Of a stretch of DNA of 34,069 nt, positions 17,771 to 26,834 are shown in pieces. This stretch comes from Thiohalobacter sp. (GTDB lineage Bacteria; Pseudomonadota; Gammaproteobacteria; Thiohalobacterales; Thiohalobacteraceae): positions 1 to 34,069 of the forward strand of contig NZ_JALTON010000057.1 of NCBI RefSeq assembly GCF_027000115.1, given 5' to 3'. The position numbers and the translations under genes are program-made. The stretch's first letter is position 1. Each line of letters opens with the position of its first letter. The notes under the pieces are model-generated. The model was not told the origin of the DNA and did no database searches. It worked only from the letters and a program-made list of their open reading frames with translations.

Positions 17771-18511
17771 TTACTCGCCGTTGCGCCTGAATTCCAGCAG
17801 CCTGCTCAGATAGGTCTGCCCCTCCTCGTGCTCGCGCTGGCGCACCTGCACCGGCAGGAAGCCCAGTATCGGCGCGCACCACAGCCAGGTGTCCCGGTCC
17901 TGATCCTCGCGCAGTCGCTGCAGCCGCAGGGTGTCGAACTGTCCCGCCGGCAGGGACAGCCGTTCCTCTCCCGTCACCCGAAAGCGGAAGCGCTTGAGCT
18001 TGCCGCCATCGGCGATATCGAAGGCCAGCTCCCGTGCGCCGCCCGCCAGCTCGAGGGCAAGCGCCAGCTGCACGCTGAGCTTGTCCAGGGTGCCCGGCGG
18101 GATCGGCATCTGCCAGCGTGCCCCGGCCACGTCGTTGATGACGCGCCCCAGTGCCCAGTCGAACTGCAGGAAGGCGTGGCGCGGCGTTCGGCGGCCGGTA
18201 TGGTGGAACTCGTAGTCGAGAACCCGGATGCGGCCGTCGATCAGGCGGAAGCGGCTTTGCTCGTCCAGCCGGTCCCTGCGGAACAGTCGCGCCAGCCCGG
18301 TGGGACGGGTATGCGCGCTGTAGCGCCAGACGTCCCCATCGCGTCGCAGGATCACGCGCTGCTCCCCGATCGCGAAGTTGTTCACCGAGAGCTGGTGCCG
18401 GGCATCGAAAGGCACAAGTTCCGCCGCGAGCGGCGTGCGCAGCACGAGCATGAGCATCGTCAGGAGAAGACGGAGTGCGGGATGCCGGTCTCGTGCCTGG
18501 GCTGGGTTCAT
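17771..18511 (-). CDS. DUF3108 domain-containing protein, probably periplasmic
   Basis: 246 residues. An N-terminal hydrophobic segment (LRLLLTMLMLVLRTPLAAE, about 13-31) looks like a signal peptide. The rest is beta-rich DUF3108: FDARHQLSVNNFAIGEQRVILRRDGDVWRYSAHTRPTGL is the typical opening and the late GKLKRFRFRVTGEERLSLPAGQFDTLRLQRLRE block is the family core, ending in LWCAPILGFLPVQVRQRE. Function unknown; the family usually follows purN in gammaproteobacteria, as here. The ATG at 18511 was chosen to give the signal peptide; the long frame upstream runs through purN in another frame and is not coding. Convergent with dcd, 12 bases apart. Confidence 0.85.
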   Translation of the reverse strand: MNPAQARDRHPALRLLLTMLMLVLRTPLAAELVPFDARHQLSVNNFAIGEQRVILRRDGDVWRYSAHTRPTGLARLFRRDRLDEQSRFRLIDGRIRVLDYEFHHTGRRTPRHAFLQFDWALGRVINDVAGARWQMPIPPGTLDKLSVQLALALELAGGARELAFDIADGGKLKRFRFRVTGEERLSLPAGQFDTLRLQRLREDQDRDTWLWCAPILGFLPVQVRQREHEEGQTYLSRLLEFRRNGE

Positions 18512-18615
18512 GGGCGGATGGTGTGGCCGGGACGAACCCGAAAGATAGCGCAGTGGGCGGCTGCTGTCCGGCGGGGCGCCGGGGCGTGTGAGCGCCGTCC
18601 CGAAAGCGGTGCCCT

Positions 18616-19290
18616 TCAGTCCGCGCCGGCGGTGAGGCGATCGAGTTGCAACGGTGTCTCCAGCGGCCGGTCGTCGAGAAGCGCCTGCCCGTTGTCGAGC
18701 CGGATCCGGCCCTCGGCCAGCAACCGCAGCGCCGCCGGATAGAGCCGGTGTTCCTCGGCCAGCACGCGGGCCGCCAGCGTTTCCGGGGTGTCGTCCGGGT
18801 GCACCGGCACCTTGGCCTGGAGGATGACCGGCCCACCGTCCAGTTCCTCGGTGACGAAGTGCACGCTGGCGCCATGGCGGCGGGCGCCGTCGGCCAGCGC
18901 CCGCTGGTGGGTGTTCAGCCCGCGGTAGGCGGGCAGCAGCGAGGGATGGATGTTCAGCAGCCGTCCGCGGTAGTGGCGCACAAAGCCCGGGGTCAGGATG
19001 CGCATGAAGCCGGCGAGCACCACGACACGGGGCCGGTAGCGGTCGATGCACCGGGCCAGCGCGGCATCGAAGGTCTCGCGGCCGGGATAGTCGCGATGAT
19101 CGACCACCGCCGTCTCGATGCCCGCCGCCCGCGCCCGCTCCAGTCCGGCCGCGTCGGGGCGGTTGCTGATCACGGCGCGGATGTCCACGGGCAGTTCGCC
19201 GCTGGCGGCCTGGTCGATGATCGACTGCAGGTTGCTGCCGCGGCCCGAGATCAGGACCACGATGGGGAGTTTTTCGTTGTGCTTGATCAT
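18616..19290 (-). CDS. purN: Phosphoribosylglycinamide formyltransferase (GART)
   Basis: Transfers a formyl group from 10-formyl-THF to glycinamide ribonucleotide, step three of purine synthesis. 224 residues: VVLISGRGSNLQSII (phosphate-binding loop, residues 11-25), FMRILTPGFV, LLNIHPSLLPAYRG with the catalytic Asn and His (about 108-115), and HFVTEELDGGPVI with the catalytic Asp. The last ~15 residues (DDRPLETPLQL...) are a common extension in this clade. It is co-directional with purM but separated by 220 bases containing repeat remnants, whereas in many relatives the two are adjacent. Confidence 0.97.
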   Translation of the reverse strand: MIKHNEKLPIVVLISGRGSNLQSIIDQAASGELPVDIRAVISNRPDAAGLERARAAGIETAVVDHRDYPGRETFDAALARCIDRYRPRVVVLAGFMRILTPGFVRHYRGRLLNIHPSLLPAYRGLNTHQRALADGARRHGASVHFVTEELDGGPVILQAKVPVHPDDTPETLAARVLAEEHRLYPAALRLLAEGRIRLDNGQALLDDRPLETPLQLDRLTAGAD

Positions 19291-19302
19291 GTCCGGATGG
19301 CC

Positions 19303-19486
19303 ACGAAACCCGGCGAATCCACAAAAGTGAGGTCAGGCCGCGCGTGCTGCGCCTGCACGGATGCGGCCAGGGTGTCTGTCCTCGTCGGGTTGCGACGGAG
19401 GCGGAACTGCGCCCTGTCCATTTCCCGGAGGGCCATGGCAGCAGGGGATGCGGGTGTTGTATGTGCCCTGCGGTGGGTTCCGTGGC
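19303..19486. repeat. Repeat remnant in the purM-purN gap
   Basis: Bases 19303-19324 (GGCCACGAAACCCGGCGAAT and on) resemble the reverse complement of the repeat end downstream of argG (2079-2102), and 19471-19486 reads GTGGGTTCCGTGGCC, identical to part of that same block but in the opposite orientation. So the gap is bounded by inverted copies of the CCACGGAACCCAC motif, like the argG-gloA gap. No gene is seen between them. Confidence 0.5.
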
Positions 19487-19510
19487 CATGATGCCTTTCC
19501 ATGCCCCCGC

Positions 19511-20548
19511 TCACGCAATCACCACCTCACCGTCGCCGGGCACGATCTCGCCCAGCCGCCAGGCGGTCTCGCCGGCGGCGCTGAGCTGGTCGATGGCGGC
19601 GCCCGCCTCGTTGGCGGGTACGCAGACCACCATGCCGACGCCGCAGTTGAAGGTGCGGTACATCTCGGCGTCCGCGACCCTGCCCTGCGTCTGCAGCCAG
19701 TCGAACACGGCAGGCCGGGTCCAGCTTGCCCTGTCGATGCGGGCGGCGGTCCCTTCGGGCAGGACACGCGGCAGGTTCTCCGGCAGGCCGCCCCCGGTGA
19801 TGTGTGCCAGCGCCCGTACCTCGACCGTCTGCATCAGCGACAGCAGGGACCTGACGTAGATGCGGGTGGGCGCGAGCAGGGCGCCGATCAGCGGCTGGCC
19901 GTCGGGCAGGCGGGTGGCGGGATCGGCACCGCTCACTTCCAGGATCCTGCGGATCAGCGAATAGCCGTTGGAATGCGGGCCGCTGGAGGCGAGCCCGATC
20001 AGCACGTCGCCCGGCCCGACCCGGCTGCCGTCGATCAGCGCATCGCGCTCGACGATGCCGACGGCGAAGCCGGCGAGGTCGTAGTCGCCGGCACCGTACA
20101 TGCCGGGCATTTCGGCGGTTTCGCCACCGATGAGTGCCGCACCGGCCTGGCGGCAGCCCTCGGCGATGCCGCCGACCACGCGCTCGGCGACGTCCACATC
20201 GAGCCGGCCGGTGGCGTAGTAATCGAGAAAGAACAGCGGCTCGGCGCCGGCGACCACGATGTCGTTGACGCACATGGCGACCAGGTCGATGCCGATGCCG
20301 TCGTGACGGCCGTTGTCGATGGCCAGCCGGAGCTTGGTGCCGACGCCGTCGGTGCCGGACACCAGTACCGGCTGCCGGTAGCGTTCCAGCGGCAGCGCGA
20401 ACAGGCCGCCGAATCCGCCCAGTCCGCCCAGCACCTCGGGCCGCCGGGTGGCGCGGACCACCGGCTTGATACGTTCGACGAGGGCGTTGCCGGCATCGAT
20501 GTCGACGCCGGCCGCCTTGTAATTGAGAGAGGAATCGTGTTCGGACAC
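19511..20548 (-). CDS. purM: Phosphoribosylformylglycinamidine cyclo-ligase (AIR synthetase)
   Basis: ATP-dependent ring closure of FGAM to AIR, step five of purine synthesis. 345 residues, standard length. Motifs: [12 protein letters not shown] at the start, [14 protein letters not shown] (about 68-81), [40 protein letters not shown] (about 140-150), and [13 protein letters not shown] (about 246). The GTG start at 20548 has GGGAG about 7 bases upstream. Divergent from the DUF2066 gene; no PurR-like operator was recognised in the 126-base gap. Confidence 0.98.
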   Translation of the reverse strand: MSEHDSSLNYKAAGVDIDAGNALVERIKPVVRATRRPEVLGGLGGFGGLFALPLERYRQPVLVSGTDGVGTKLRLAIDNGRHDGIGIDLVAMCVNDIVVAGAEPLFFLDYYATGRLDVDVAERVVGGIAEGCRQAGAALIGGETAEMPGMYGAGDYDLAGFAVGIVERDALIDGSRVGPGDVLIGLASSGPHSNGYSLIRRILEVSGADPATRLPDGQPLIGALLAPTRIYVRSLLSLMQTVEVRALAHITGGGLPENLPRVLPEGTAARIDRASWTRPAVFDWLQTQGRVADAEMYRTFNCGVGMVVCVPANEAGAAIDQLSAAGETAWRLGEIVPGDGEVVIA

Positions 20549-20674
20549 CCGCTCACTCCCGGTCAGGTTGCAGGAGCGACCCGCCGGGGGGTCGCTGCGA
20601 ATATGCTATTGTACCGCGCATGCCGGCGCAGGGTCTTCTGCGCCGGGGATTTTTCCAGAGCAGGGAAACCGGGG

Positions 20675-21709
20675 ATGTCCACAGCGAATGTCGCGAGAGC
20701 CCTTCTGATCGGTCTGCTGGCACTTGTGCCCGCGTTTGCCGCGCAGGCCGCGGGCGAGGACCTGTTCCGCATCGAGGTGCCGGTGGCGGACCGCGGCCCT
20801 GCGAGCCGGGATGCAGCGCTGGCCGCGGCCCTCGACGGCGTGCTGGTACGCCTGACCGGGGTGGCGGAGCCGCGCACGCTGCCCGGTGCCGACGCCCTCC
20901 TCGGCCAGCCGGCGCGCCTCGTGCGCACCTTCCAGTATCGCGAGGGCCCGGAGGACAGGCTGCTGCTGGAAGTGACCTTCGAGCCCGTCGCACTGGAGCA
21001 GGCCGTGCGCGCCGCCGGGCTGCCGCTGTGGGGGCGGGATCGCCCCGACGTGCTGCTGTGGCTGGCCGTGGAGGACAACGGTCAGCGTCGTCTGCTCGCC
21101 TCCGACGACGAGCAGACAGTCGCCGGCCGGGCGCTGAAGGCCGCGGCTCGCCGCCGGGGCCTGCCGCTGGTGCTGCCGCTGATGGATCTCGAGGATCGCC
21201 GGGCCATCGGTATTGCCGATGTCTGGGGCGGCTTCGTCGAGCGGGCCGTCGCCGCCGCCCGCCGCTACGGCGCCCCGGCCGTGGCCACCGCCCGCATCGA
21301 GCAAGTCGGCGGGGGCTGGCGTGGCCGCTGGACGTTGGTGTTCGGTGGGGAAACCCTGTCCTGGGTCAGCGATGGGCCCGATGTCGAGGCCGCCATCGCC
21401 GCGGGCATGGACGGTCTGGCCGACCGGCTCGCCGCCCGGTTGGCGATCCGCGGCGGCGGGCTGGAAACCGGGCACCTGTTGCTGGAGGTCGAGGGCGTGA
21501 CCGGCTTGGCCGACTATGCCAGGGTATTGCGCCATCTCGAGGGCCTCGATGCGGTGCGCAGCCTGCGCCTGCGGGTGTTGCGGGCCGGCGTCATGCGGCT
21601 GCAGCTGGAAGTCGACGGCGGCGTGGCGGCACTGGCCCGCAGCCTGGCGCTGGGTCGCGTACTGGAACCGGTGGATGCGGCCGGCAGCCGCTATCGCCTG
21701 ATGCCCTGA
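20675..21709 (+). CDS. DUF2066 domain-containing periplasmic protein
   Basis: 344 residues with a clear signal peptide (residues 1-25, ALLIGLLALVPAFAAQA). The DUF2066 family has no known biochemical function; characteristic here are EVPVADRGPASRDAALAAALDGVLVRLTG near the N-terminus, the FQYREGPEDRLLLEVTFEP block, and the PDVLLWLAVED segment. The family sits almost invariably between purM and the CDP-alcohol phosphotransferase/hda cluster in gammaproteobacteria, as here, which suggests an envelope-related role but proves nothing. First gene of a four-gene run ending in hda. Confidence 0.88.
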   Translation: MSTANVARALLIGLLALVPAFAAQAAGEDLFRIEVPVADRGPASRDAALAAALDGVLVRLTGVAEPRTLPGADALLGQPARLVRTFQYREGPEDRLLLEVTFEPVALEQAVRAAGLPLWGRDRPDVLLWLAVEDNGQRRLLASDDEQTVAGRALKAAARRRGLPLVLPLMDLEDRRAIGIADVWGGFVERAVAAARRYGAPAVATARIEQVGGGWRGRWTLVFGGETLSWVSDGPDVEAAIAAGMDGLADRLAARLAIRGGGLETGHLLLEVEGVTGLADYARVLRHLEGLDAVRSLRLRVLRAGVMRLQLEVDGGVAALARSLALGRVLEPVDAAGSRYRLMP

Positions 21710-21718
21710 GGAGCCGAC

Positions 21719-22291
21719 ATGCGCTTCGAGGCGCGGCACATACCGAACCTGATCACCTTCTTCCGCTTCCTGCTGGTGGCGCCGGTGGTCTGGATGCTGC
21801 TTCGCGACGACTATGCCGCGGCCCTGATCCTGTTTCTGATCGCCGGCGCTTCCGACGGCCTCGACGGCTTCCTCGCCAAGCACTTCGGCTGGACCAGCCG
21901 GCTCGGCGGGCTCATGGATCCGCTGGCCGACAAGCTGCTGCTGGTGTCCTGTTATCTTGCACTCGGCTGGCAGGGACTGATCCCGGGCTGGCTGGTGGCG
22001 GTGGTGGTGGCCCGTGACCTGATCATCTTCTCGGGCGCGCTGGCCTACCACCGGCTGGTGGAACCGCTCACGGCCGAGCCGTCGGTGATCAGCAAGATCA
22101 ATACCCTGTCCCAGATCCTGCTTGTGCTGGCGGTGCTGTTCGATGCCGGTGTCACGGCGTTGCCCGCCGACTGGGTGTCGACGCTGCTGTACACGGTGCT
22201 CGCCACCGCGGTACTCAGCGGCGCCGACTATGTCTGGAGCTGGGGCTGGCGGGCCTGGAATCGCAAGCACGGGAGCGGACGTTTTCCATGA
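21719..22291 (+). CDS. CDP-alcohol phosphatidyltransferase family protein
   Basis: 190-residue integral membrane enzyme that joins an alcohol to CDP-diacylglycerol in phospholipid synthesis. The catalytic signature D-x2-D-G-x2-A-x-x8-G-x3-D-x3-D is complete: SDGLDGFLAKHFGWTSRLGG continuing into LMDPLADK (about residues 43-70), with Lys replacing the Arg after Ala, a change seen in this subfamily. Several further hydrophobic helices follow. The substrate is uncertain: PgsA-like (glycerol-3-phosphate) or cardiolipin-type. Ends in a 4-base ATGA overlap with the next gene. Confidence 0.9.
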   Translation: MRFEARHIPNLITFFRFLLVAPVVWMLLRDDYAAALILFLIAGASDGLDGFLAKHFGWTSRLGGLMDPLADKLLLVSCYLALGWQGLIPGWLVAVVVARDLIIFSGALAYHRLVEPLTAEPSVISKINTLSQILLVLAVLFDAGVTALPADWVSTLLYTVLATAVLSGADYVWSWGWRAWNRKHGSGRFP

Positions 22292-23361
22292 ACACGGCGC
22301 AACGCTGGTGGTGGCTGACGGCCATCCTGATCGCCGCGGTGCTGATCTACCTGCTGGCGCCGGTACTCACGCCCTTCCTGGTGGGTGCCCTGCTGGCCTA
22401 TCTCGGTGACCCCTTGGTCGATCGCCTGGAACGGCGCATGCCACGCACGCTTGCGGTGGTGCTGGTGTTTCTGGGCATGTTCCTGGTCCTGGTGCTGATG
22501 CTGCTGTTCCTGGTGCCGGTACTGGAACGCCAGATCACGACCTTTGTGCAGCGGCTGCCGCTGTATCTGGACTGGGCGCAGACCCGGCTGTTGCCCGGGC
22601 TGGGTGGGCTGCTGGGCGTCGAGCCGGGACAACTGCTGGACACGGGCCGACTCAAGGCCGCGCTGGCCGCACACTGGAAAGAGGCCGGTGGCGTGGCCGC
22701 GACCCTGCTCAAGGCGGTGTCCACCTCGGGCGCGGCGGTGGCCGGCTGGCTGGCCAACCTGGTGCTGATCCCGGTCGTCACCTTCTACTTCCTGCGGGAC
22801 TGGGATCACTTGATCGCGCACCTCCATCAGCTGCTGCCACGCACGCTGGAGCCGACGCTGGTGCAGATGGCGCGGGAGTCGGACGAGGTGCTGGGCGCCT
22901 TCCTGCGTGGCCAGTTCCTGGTCATGCTCTCGCTCGGAACAGTGTATTCCATCGGCCTGTGGCTGGTCGGCGTGGACCTGGCCCTGTTCTTCGGCATGCT
23001 CGCCGGTCTGGTCAGTTTCGTGCCCTATCTCGGCTTCATCATCGGCGTGCTGGCGGCCGGCGGCGCGGCGCTGGTGCAGTTCCAGTCGGTGATGCCGGTG
23101 CTGGGCGTGGTAGCGGTGTTCGGTGTCGGCCAGCTGCTGGAATCGCTGCTGTTCACGCCCTGGTTCGTGGGCGACCGCATCGGCCTGCATCCGGTCGCCG
23201 TCATTTTTGCGGTCCTGGCCGGCGGCCAGCTGTTCGGTTTCGTTGGCGTGCTGCTGGGCCTGCCGGTGGCCGCCGTGGTCATGGTGCTGCTGCGGCACAT
23301 GCACCGGCGCTACCTGGACAGCGACCTCTACGCAGCGCGCCGTTCCTCCGGTGCAGACTGA
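22288..23361 (+). CDS. AI-2E/PerM family transporter
   Basis: 357-residue polytopic membrane protein of the AI-2E exporter / PerM family. Typical features are the N-terminal pair of helices (ILIAAVLIYLLAPVLTPFLVGALLAYL), the PLVDRLERRMPRT segment, a central soluble stretch, and the late block VSFVPYLGFIIGVLAAGGAAL with GQLLESLLFTPWFVGDRIGLHPVAVIF, where the conserved Pro and Gly residues sit. Members export autoinducer-2 or act as Na+/H+ antiporters; the substrate is not known here. Translationally coupled to the preceding gene (ATGA). Confidence 0.92.
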   Translation: MNTAQRWWWLTAILIAAVLIYLLAPVLTPFLVGALLAYLGDPLVDRLERRMPRTLAVVLVFLGMFLVLVLMLLFLVPVLERQITTFVQRLPLYLDWAQTRLLPGLGGLLGVEPGQLLDTGRLKAALAAHWKEAGGVAATLLKAVSTSGAAVAGWLANLVLIPVVTFYFLRDWDHLIAHLHQLLPRTLEPTLVQMARESDEVLGAFLRGQFLVMLSLGTVYSIGLWLVGVDLALFFGMLAGLVSFVPYLGFIIGVLAAGGAALVQFQSVMPVLGVVAVFGVGQLLESLLFTPWFVGDRIGLHPVAVIFAVLAGGQLFGFVGVLLGLPVAAVVMVLLRHMHRRYLDSDLYAARRSSGAD

Positions 23362-23364
23362 ACC

Positions 23365-24057
23365 ATGGTCCGCCAGTTGCCCCTGGGCATCCGCCTGGCC
23401 GATGCCGCCCGTCTCGACAATTTCGTGGCCGGTCCCAATGCCGAGGCCGTGGCGGCCGTGCGCTCGCTGGTGGATTCGCCGGCCCCCGCCAGCCTGCTGC
23501 TGGCCGGTGCGCCCGGCAGTGGCCGCACCCATTTGTTGCAGGCGGCCTGCCGCCATGCCGGCGAGGCGGGTCTGGCGACGGCCTATCTGCCGCTGGAGAT
23601 GGCAGGGGGCCGGATCGCGGAGGCGCTGGCCGGACTGGAGGCGCTGGAACTGGTCGTGCTGGACGACATCGACGTGCTTGCGGGAAAGGCCGCGGGCGAG
23701 CGTGCCCTGTTCAACCTGTTCAACGAACTGCGCGCGGCGGGCGGACGACTGCTGGCGAGCGCATCCGATCGCCCGGAACGACTTGGCTTCCGCTTGCCCG
23801 ACCTGGTCTCGCGGCTCAACTGGGGCTTGTTCTATGCCCTGCGTCCGCTGGACGACGCGGCGCGCATGCAGGTGCTCAAGCGACGCGCGGCCGAGCGCGG
23901 GCTGGAACTCGGTGACGAGGTCTGCGGCTATTTGCTGAAGCGCTGCCCGCGGGACCTGCCGGCGCTGATGGCGCTGCTGGAACGCATCGACCGGGACTCG
24001 CTGGCGCGGCAGCGGCGCATCACGATCCCCTTTCTTCGCGAGACGCTTCGTCTTTGA
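23365..24057 (+). CDS. hda: DnaA regulatory inactivator Hda
   Basis: AAA+ protein that, bound to the DNA-loaded beta clamp, stimulates ATP hydrolysis by DnaA and so prevents re-initiation. 230 residues, with the clamp-binding QLPLGI motif at residues 3-8, Walker A GAPGSGRTHLL (about 49-59), Walker B LVVLDDIDVL (about 93-102) and the sensor/arginine-finger region DLVSRLNWG. It lacks the C-terminal DNA-binding domain of DnaA, which separates Hda from DnaA. The ATG lies 3 bases after the permease stop. Its 3' end overlaps the convergent DUF2069 gene by 38 bases. Confidence 0.95.
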   Translation: MVRQLPLGIRLADAARLDNFVAGPNAEAVAAVRSLVDSPAPASLLLAGAPGSGRTHLLQAACRHAGEAGLATAYLPLEMAGGRIAEALAGLEALELVVLDDIDVLAGKAAGERALFNLFNELRAAGGRLLASASDRPERLGFRLPDLVSRLNWGLFYALRPLDDAARMQVLKRRAAERGLELGDEVCGYLLKRCPRDLPALMALLERIDRDSLARQRRITIPFLRETLRL

Positions 24058-24400
24058 CGGCCTGCCGGGTTGCCCGCACATAGGCGATGCCGCCGATGAA
24101 CCATAACAGGACCGCGAGCAGTTCGCCGCCGGCGAGCAGCCTGTCGGAAGGCGTGCTGTAGAGTTCGACCATGGCGTGGGTGAAATAGCCCAGCGCCAGG
24201 AACAGGCTCCAGGCCACGGTGTAGCGTCGTCCGTGCAGCAGGCCGCGCAGCGGCAGCAGCAGCGGTCCCACCAGCACCAGCAGCACGAAGGCGGTGGGCA
24301 GCCGCTCCGAGGGCGACAGGAAGCCGTACCAGGCCAGCAACAGCGCAAAGGTGCCGAGGTGACCGGCCTGGGTGATGCGCAAGGCCGATGTCGGATGCAC
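24020..24400 (-). CDS. DUF2069 family small membrane protein
   Basis: 126 residues with four hydrophobic helices (LGTFALLLAWYGFLSP; AFVLLVLVGPLLLPLRGLL; VAWSLFLALGYFTHAMVEL; GGELLAVLLWFIGGIAYV). The LLPLRGLLHGRRYT and YFTHAMVELYSTPSDR stretches are signatures of DUF2069, a gammaproteobacterial inner-membrane family of unknown function usually found next to wrbA and hda. Start is a GTG at 24400, 4 bases after the wrbA stop. The charged C-terminus (RQAVKDEASREERGS) is encoded on the complement of the last codons of hda. Confidence 0.82.
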   Translation of the reverse strand: MHPTSALRITQAGHLGTFALLLAWYGFLSPSERLPTAFVLLVLVGPLLLPLRGLLHGRRYTVAWSLFLALGYFTHAMVELYSTPSDRLLAGGELLAVLLWFIGGIAYVRATRQAVKDEASREERGS

Positions 24401-24404
24401 CGGC

Positions 24405-25402
<998 letters not shown>

Positions 25403-25423
25403 CGGCCAGTCGCTTGCGCGCGC

Positions 25424-25453
25424 TTGACCGGCTGCGAGTCCCGGTGCTAGTTT
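25424..25453 (+). promoter_or_regulatory. Possible promoter for the DUF4398 lipoprotein gene
   Basis: TTGACC (25424-25429) and TAGTTT (25448-25453) are spaced 18 bases apart, and TGC directly precedes the -10, giving an extended -10 element. It lies 56 bases before the ATG at 25509. Confidence 0.45.
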
Positions 25454-25508
25454 CGCGGCGAAGCGCGCCCCTTTCGGTCGCGCCCGGCCGGAGTTTTCGA
25501 TCCCTTAC

Positions 25509-25796
25509 ATGCGTTACCTGCTGTTGTCCGCACTGCTCCTGTTGCTGGCCGCCTGTGCCACGGCACCCGTGCAGGAGATGAGCGATGCCCGTCAGGCCAT
25601 CGCCTCCGCCGAGGCGGCCGGCGCGGAACAGCATGCCGGCGCGGTGCTGTCGCGGGCGCGGGCGCTGCTGGAGCGGGCCGAGCGGGAGTTGTCCGCCGGA
25701 CAATACAAGGCGGCGCGCCAGGATGCCGAGCGGGCGAGGCGTGCGGCCATCGAGGCGCACGAGCTGACCCGCGAGGCCGCCGCAGGGAAGGAATAA
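25509..25796 (+). CDS. Small lipoprotein, DUF4398-like
   Basis: 95 residues. A lipoprotein signal (MRYLLLSALLLLLAAC, lipobox LAAC with Cys16) is followed by two amphipathic helices rich in Ala, Arg and Glu: ARQAIASAEAAGAEQHAGAVL and LLERAERELSAGQYKAARQDAE. This arrangement matches the DUF4398 family of outer-membrane-associated lipoproteins, often found beside OmpA- or LysM-type proteins. Function unknown. The LysM lipoprotein downstream carries a similar helical stretch, so the two are probably related by duplication. Confidence 0.8.
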   Translation: MRYLLLSALLLLLAACATAPVQEMSDARQAIASAEAAGAEQHAGAVLSRARALLERAERELSAGQYKAARQDAERARRAAIEAHELTREAAAGKE

Positions 25797-25877
25797 ACCG
25801 GCGCCTTCGCGAGTCTGCCTTTCTGAGAACAAGATCGCGTTTCGGTGGCCAGACCGCTGCTAAGTGGATGACCCAGA

Positions 25878-25906
25878 TTGACATTTCTCCGAGCTGGGTG
25901 TTAGCT
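25878..25906 (+). promoter_or_regulatory. Likely promoter for the LysM lipoprotein gene
   Basis: A consensus -35 TTGACA (25878-25883) is followed after 17-18 bases by a weak -10 (TTAGCT or TAGCTT, with TG just before). It lies about 90 bases upstream of the ATG at 25996, leaving a 5' leader with GC-rich inverted segments. Confidence 0.45.
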
Positions 25907-25995
25907 TCAGCGCTGATCCAGGTCAGCGGGAAACGTCTCGGGTTTCCGCCGTTCCGGTCGCGGATTCACCTCAACCATCACTGGAGATGAAGGTC

Positions 25996-26757
25996 ATGAA
26001 ATCTACGCACCCCGCCAAGTATTTCACCGTTGCCGCCCTTGCCCTCGGACTGGCCGTCGGCTGCGCCAGCCAGCAGCCGAAGCAGGAGGCGCCCACATCC
26101 GAATCCAGCGGGCCGAGCGCGGCCGTGACCCAGGCCATCGATGGCGCCAAGGCCGCGATCAAGGACGCCAAGGCGGTCGAGTACATCTGGCGCGATACCG
26201 AGAAGTTCCTCAAACAGGCGGAAGCGGCTGCGGCGGCCGGCGACGAGGCCAAGGCCATCAAGCTGGCGAACAAGGCGCGTGACCAGGCCCGGCTGGCGGT
26301 GGAGCAGTACTACATCGAGAAATCCAAGCCGATGCTGGCGCAGCTGTCCCGCTACAGCCTGAACGGCGACCAGAAGGCGCGCCGTGACGCCGCCGCCGAG
26401 GCTCTGCGCAATGGTGAGGGCAAGAAGGCCTACGACATCCTCAGCAAGCTGATGGCCGAACTCAAGGCGGCCAGCATCGAGTACACCGTGGTGCGTGGCG
26501 ACAGCCTGTGGAAGATCTCCGGCAAGCCCGAGATCTACAACAATCCCTACCAGTGGCCGCTGATCTACAAGGCCAACAGCGCCCAGATCAAGGATGCCGA
26601 CCTCATCTATCCGGGGCAGACCTTTTCCATCGACCGGAATCCCTCGGCGGCCGATGTTGATGCTGCCGTGCATCACGCCAAGACCCGGGGTGCCTGGACG
26701 CTGGGCGAGGTCGAGGAATCCGATCGCGCCTATCTGGGTGGTCTGAGCATCCGTTGA
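25996..26757 (+). CDS. LysM domain-containing lipoprotein
   Basis: 253 residues. A signal peptide ends in a lipobox-like LAVGC (Cys near residue 20). Residues about 40-150 form an Ala/Lys/Glu-rich helical region (AIDGAKAAIKDAKAVEY, AEAAAAAGDEAKAIKLANKARDQ) similar to the DUF4398 gene upstream. The LysM domain is at about 158-211 (YTVVRGDSLWKISGKPEIYN to YPGQTFSI), expected to bind peptidoglycan glycan strands. This is a cell-wall-attached outer-membrane or periplasmic protein. The ATG at 25996 is preferred over 25987 because GGAG sits 9 bases before it. A strong terminator follows. Confidence 0.88.
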   Translation: MKSTHPAKYFTVAALALGLAVGCASQQPKQEAPTSESSGPSAAVTQAIDGAKAAIKDAKAVEYIWRDTEKFLKQAEAAAAAGDEAKAIKLANKARDQARLAVEQYYIEKSKPMLAQLSRYSLNGDQKARRDAAAEALRNGEGKKAYDILSKLMAELKAASIEYTVVRGDSLWKISGKPEIYNNPYQWPLIYKANSAQIKDADLIYPGQTFSIDRNPSAADVDAAVHHAKTRGAWTLGEVEESDRAYLGGLSIR

Positions 26758-26777
26758 GACGCGTCGCCGGGATATGA

Positions 26778-26804
26778 AAAAGGGACCTTCGGGTCCCTTT
26801 TTTC
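26778..26804 (+). terminator. Rho-independent terminator after the LysM gene
   Basis: AAAAGGGACC (26778-26787), TTCG tetraloop and GGTCCCTTTT (26792-26801) form a perfect 10-bp stem running into a T tract. The A tract on the other side means it can also end transcription arriving from the PilZ gene on the minus strand. Confidence 0.92.
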
Positions 26805-26834
26805 TTGCTCGCGAACCCGGGTGATTGCCCGCGG

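Noticed and set aside
19291-19510. Small ORF between purM and purN
   Set aside because: Arg/His-rich composition, no ribosome site, and the stretch is bounded by intergenic repeat remnants.
20606-22270. 554-codon minus-strand frame opposite the DUF2066 and phosphotransferase genes
   Set aside because: Antisense to two genes with conserved motifs and order; no recognisable domain.
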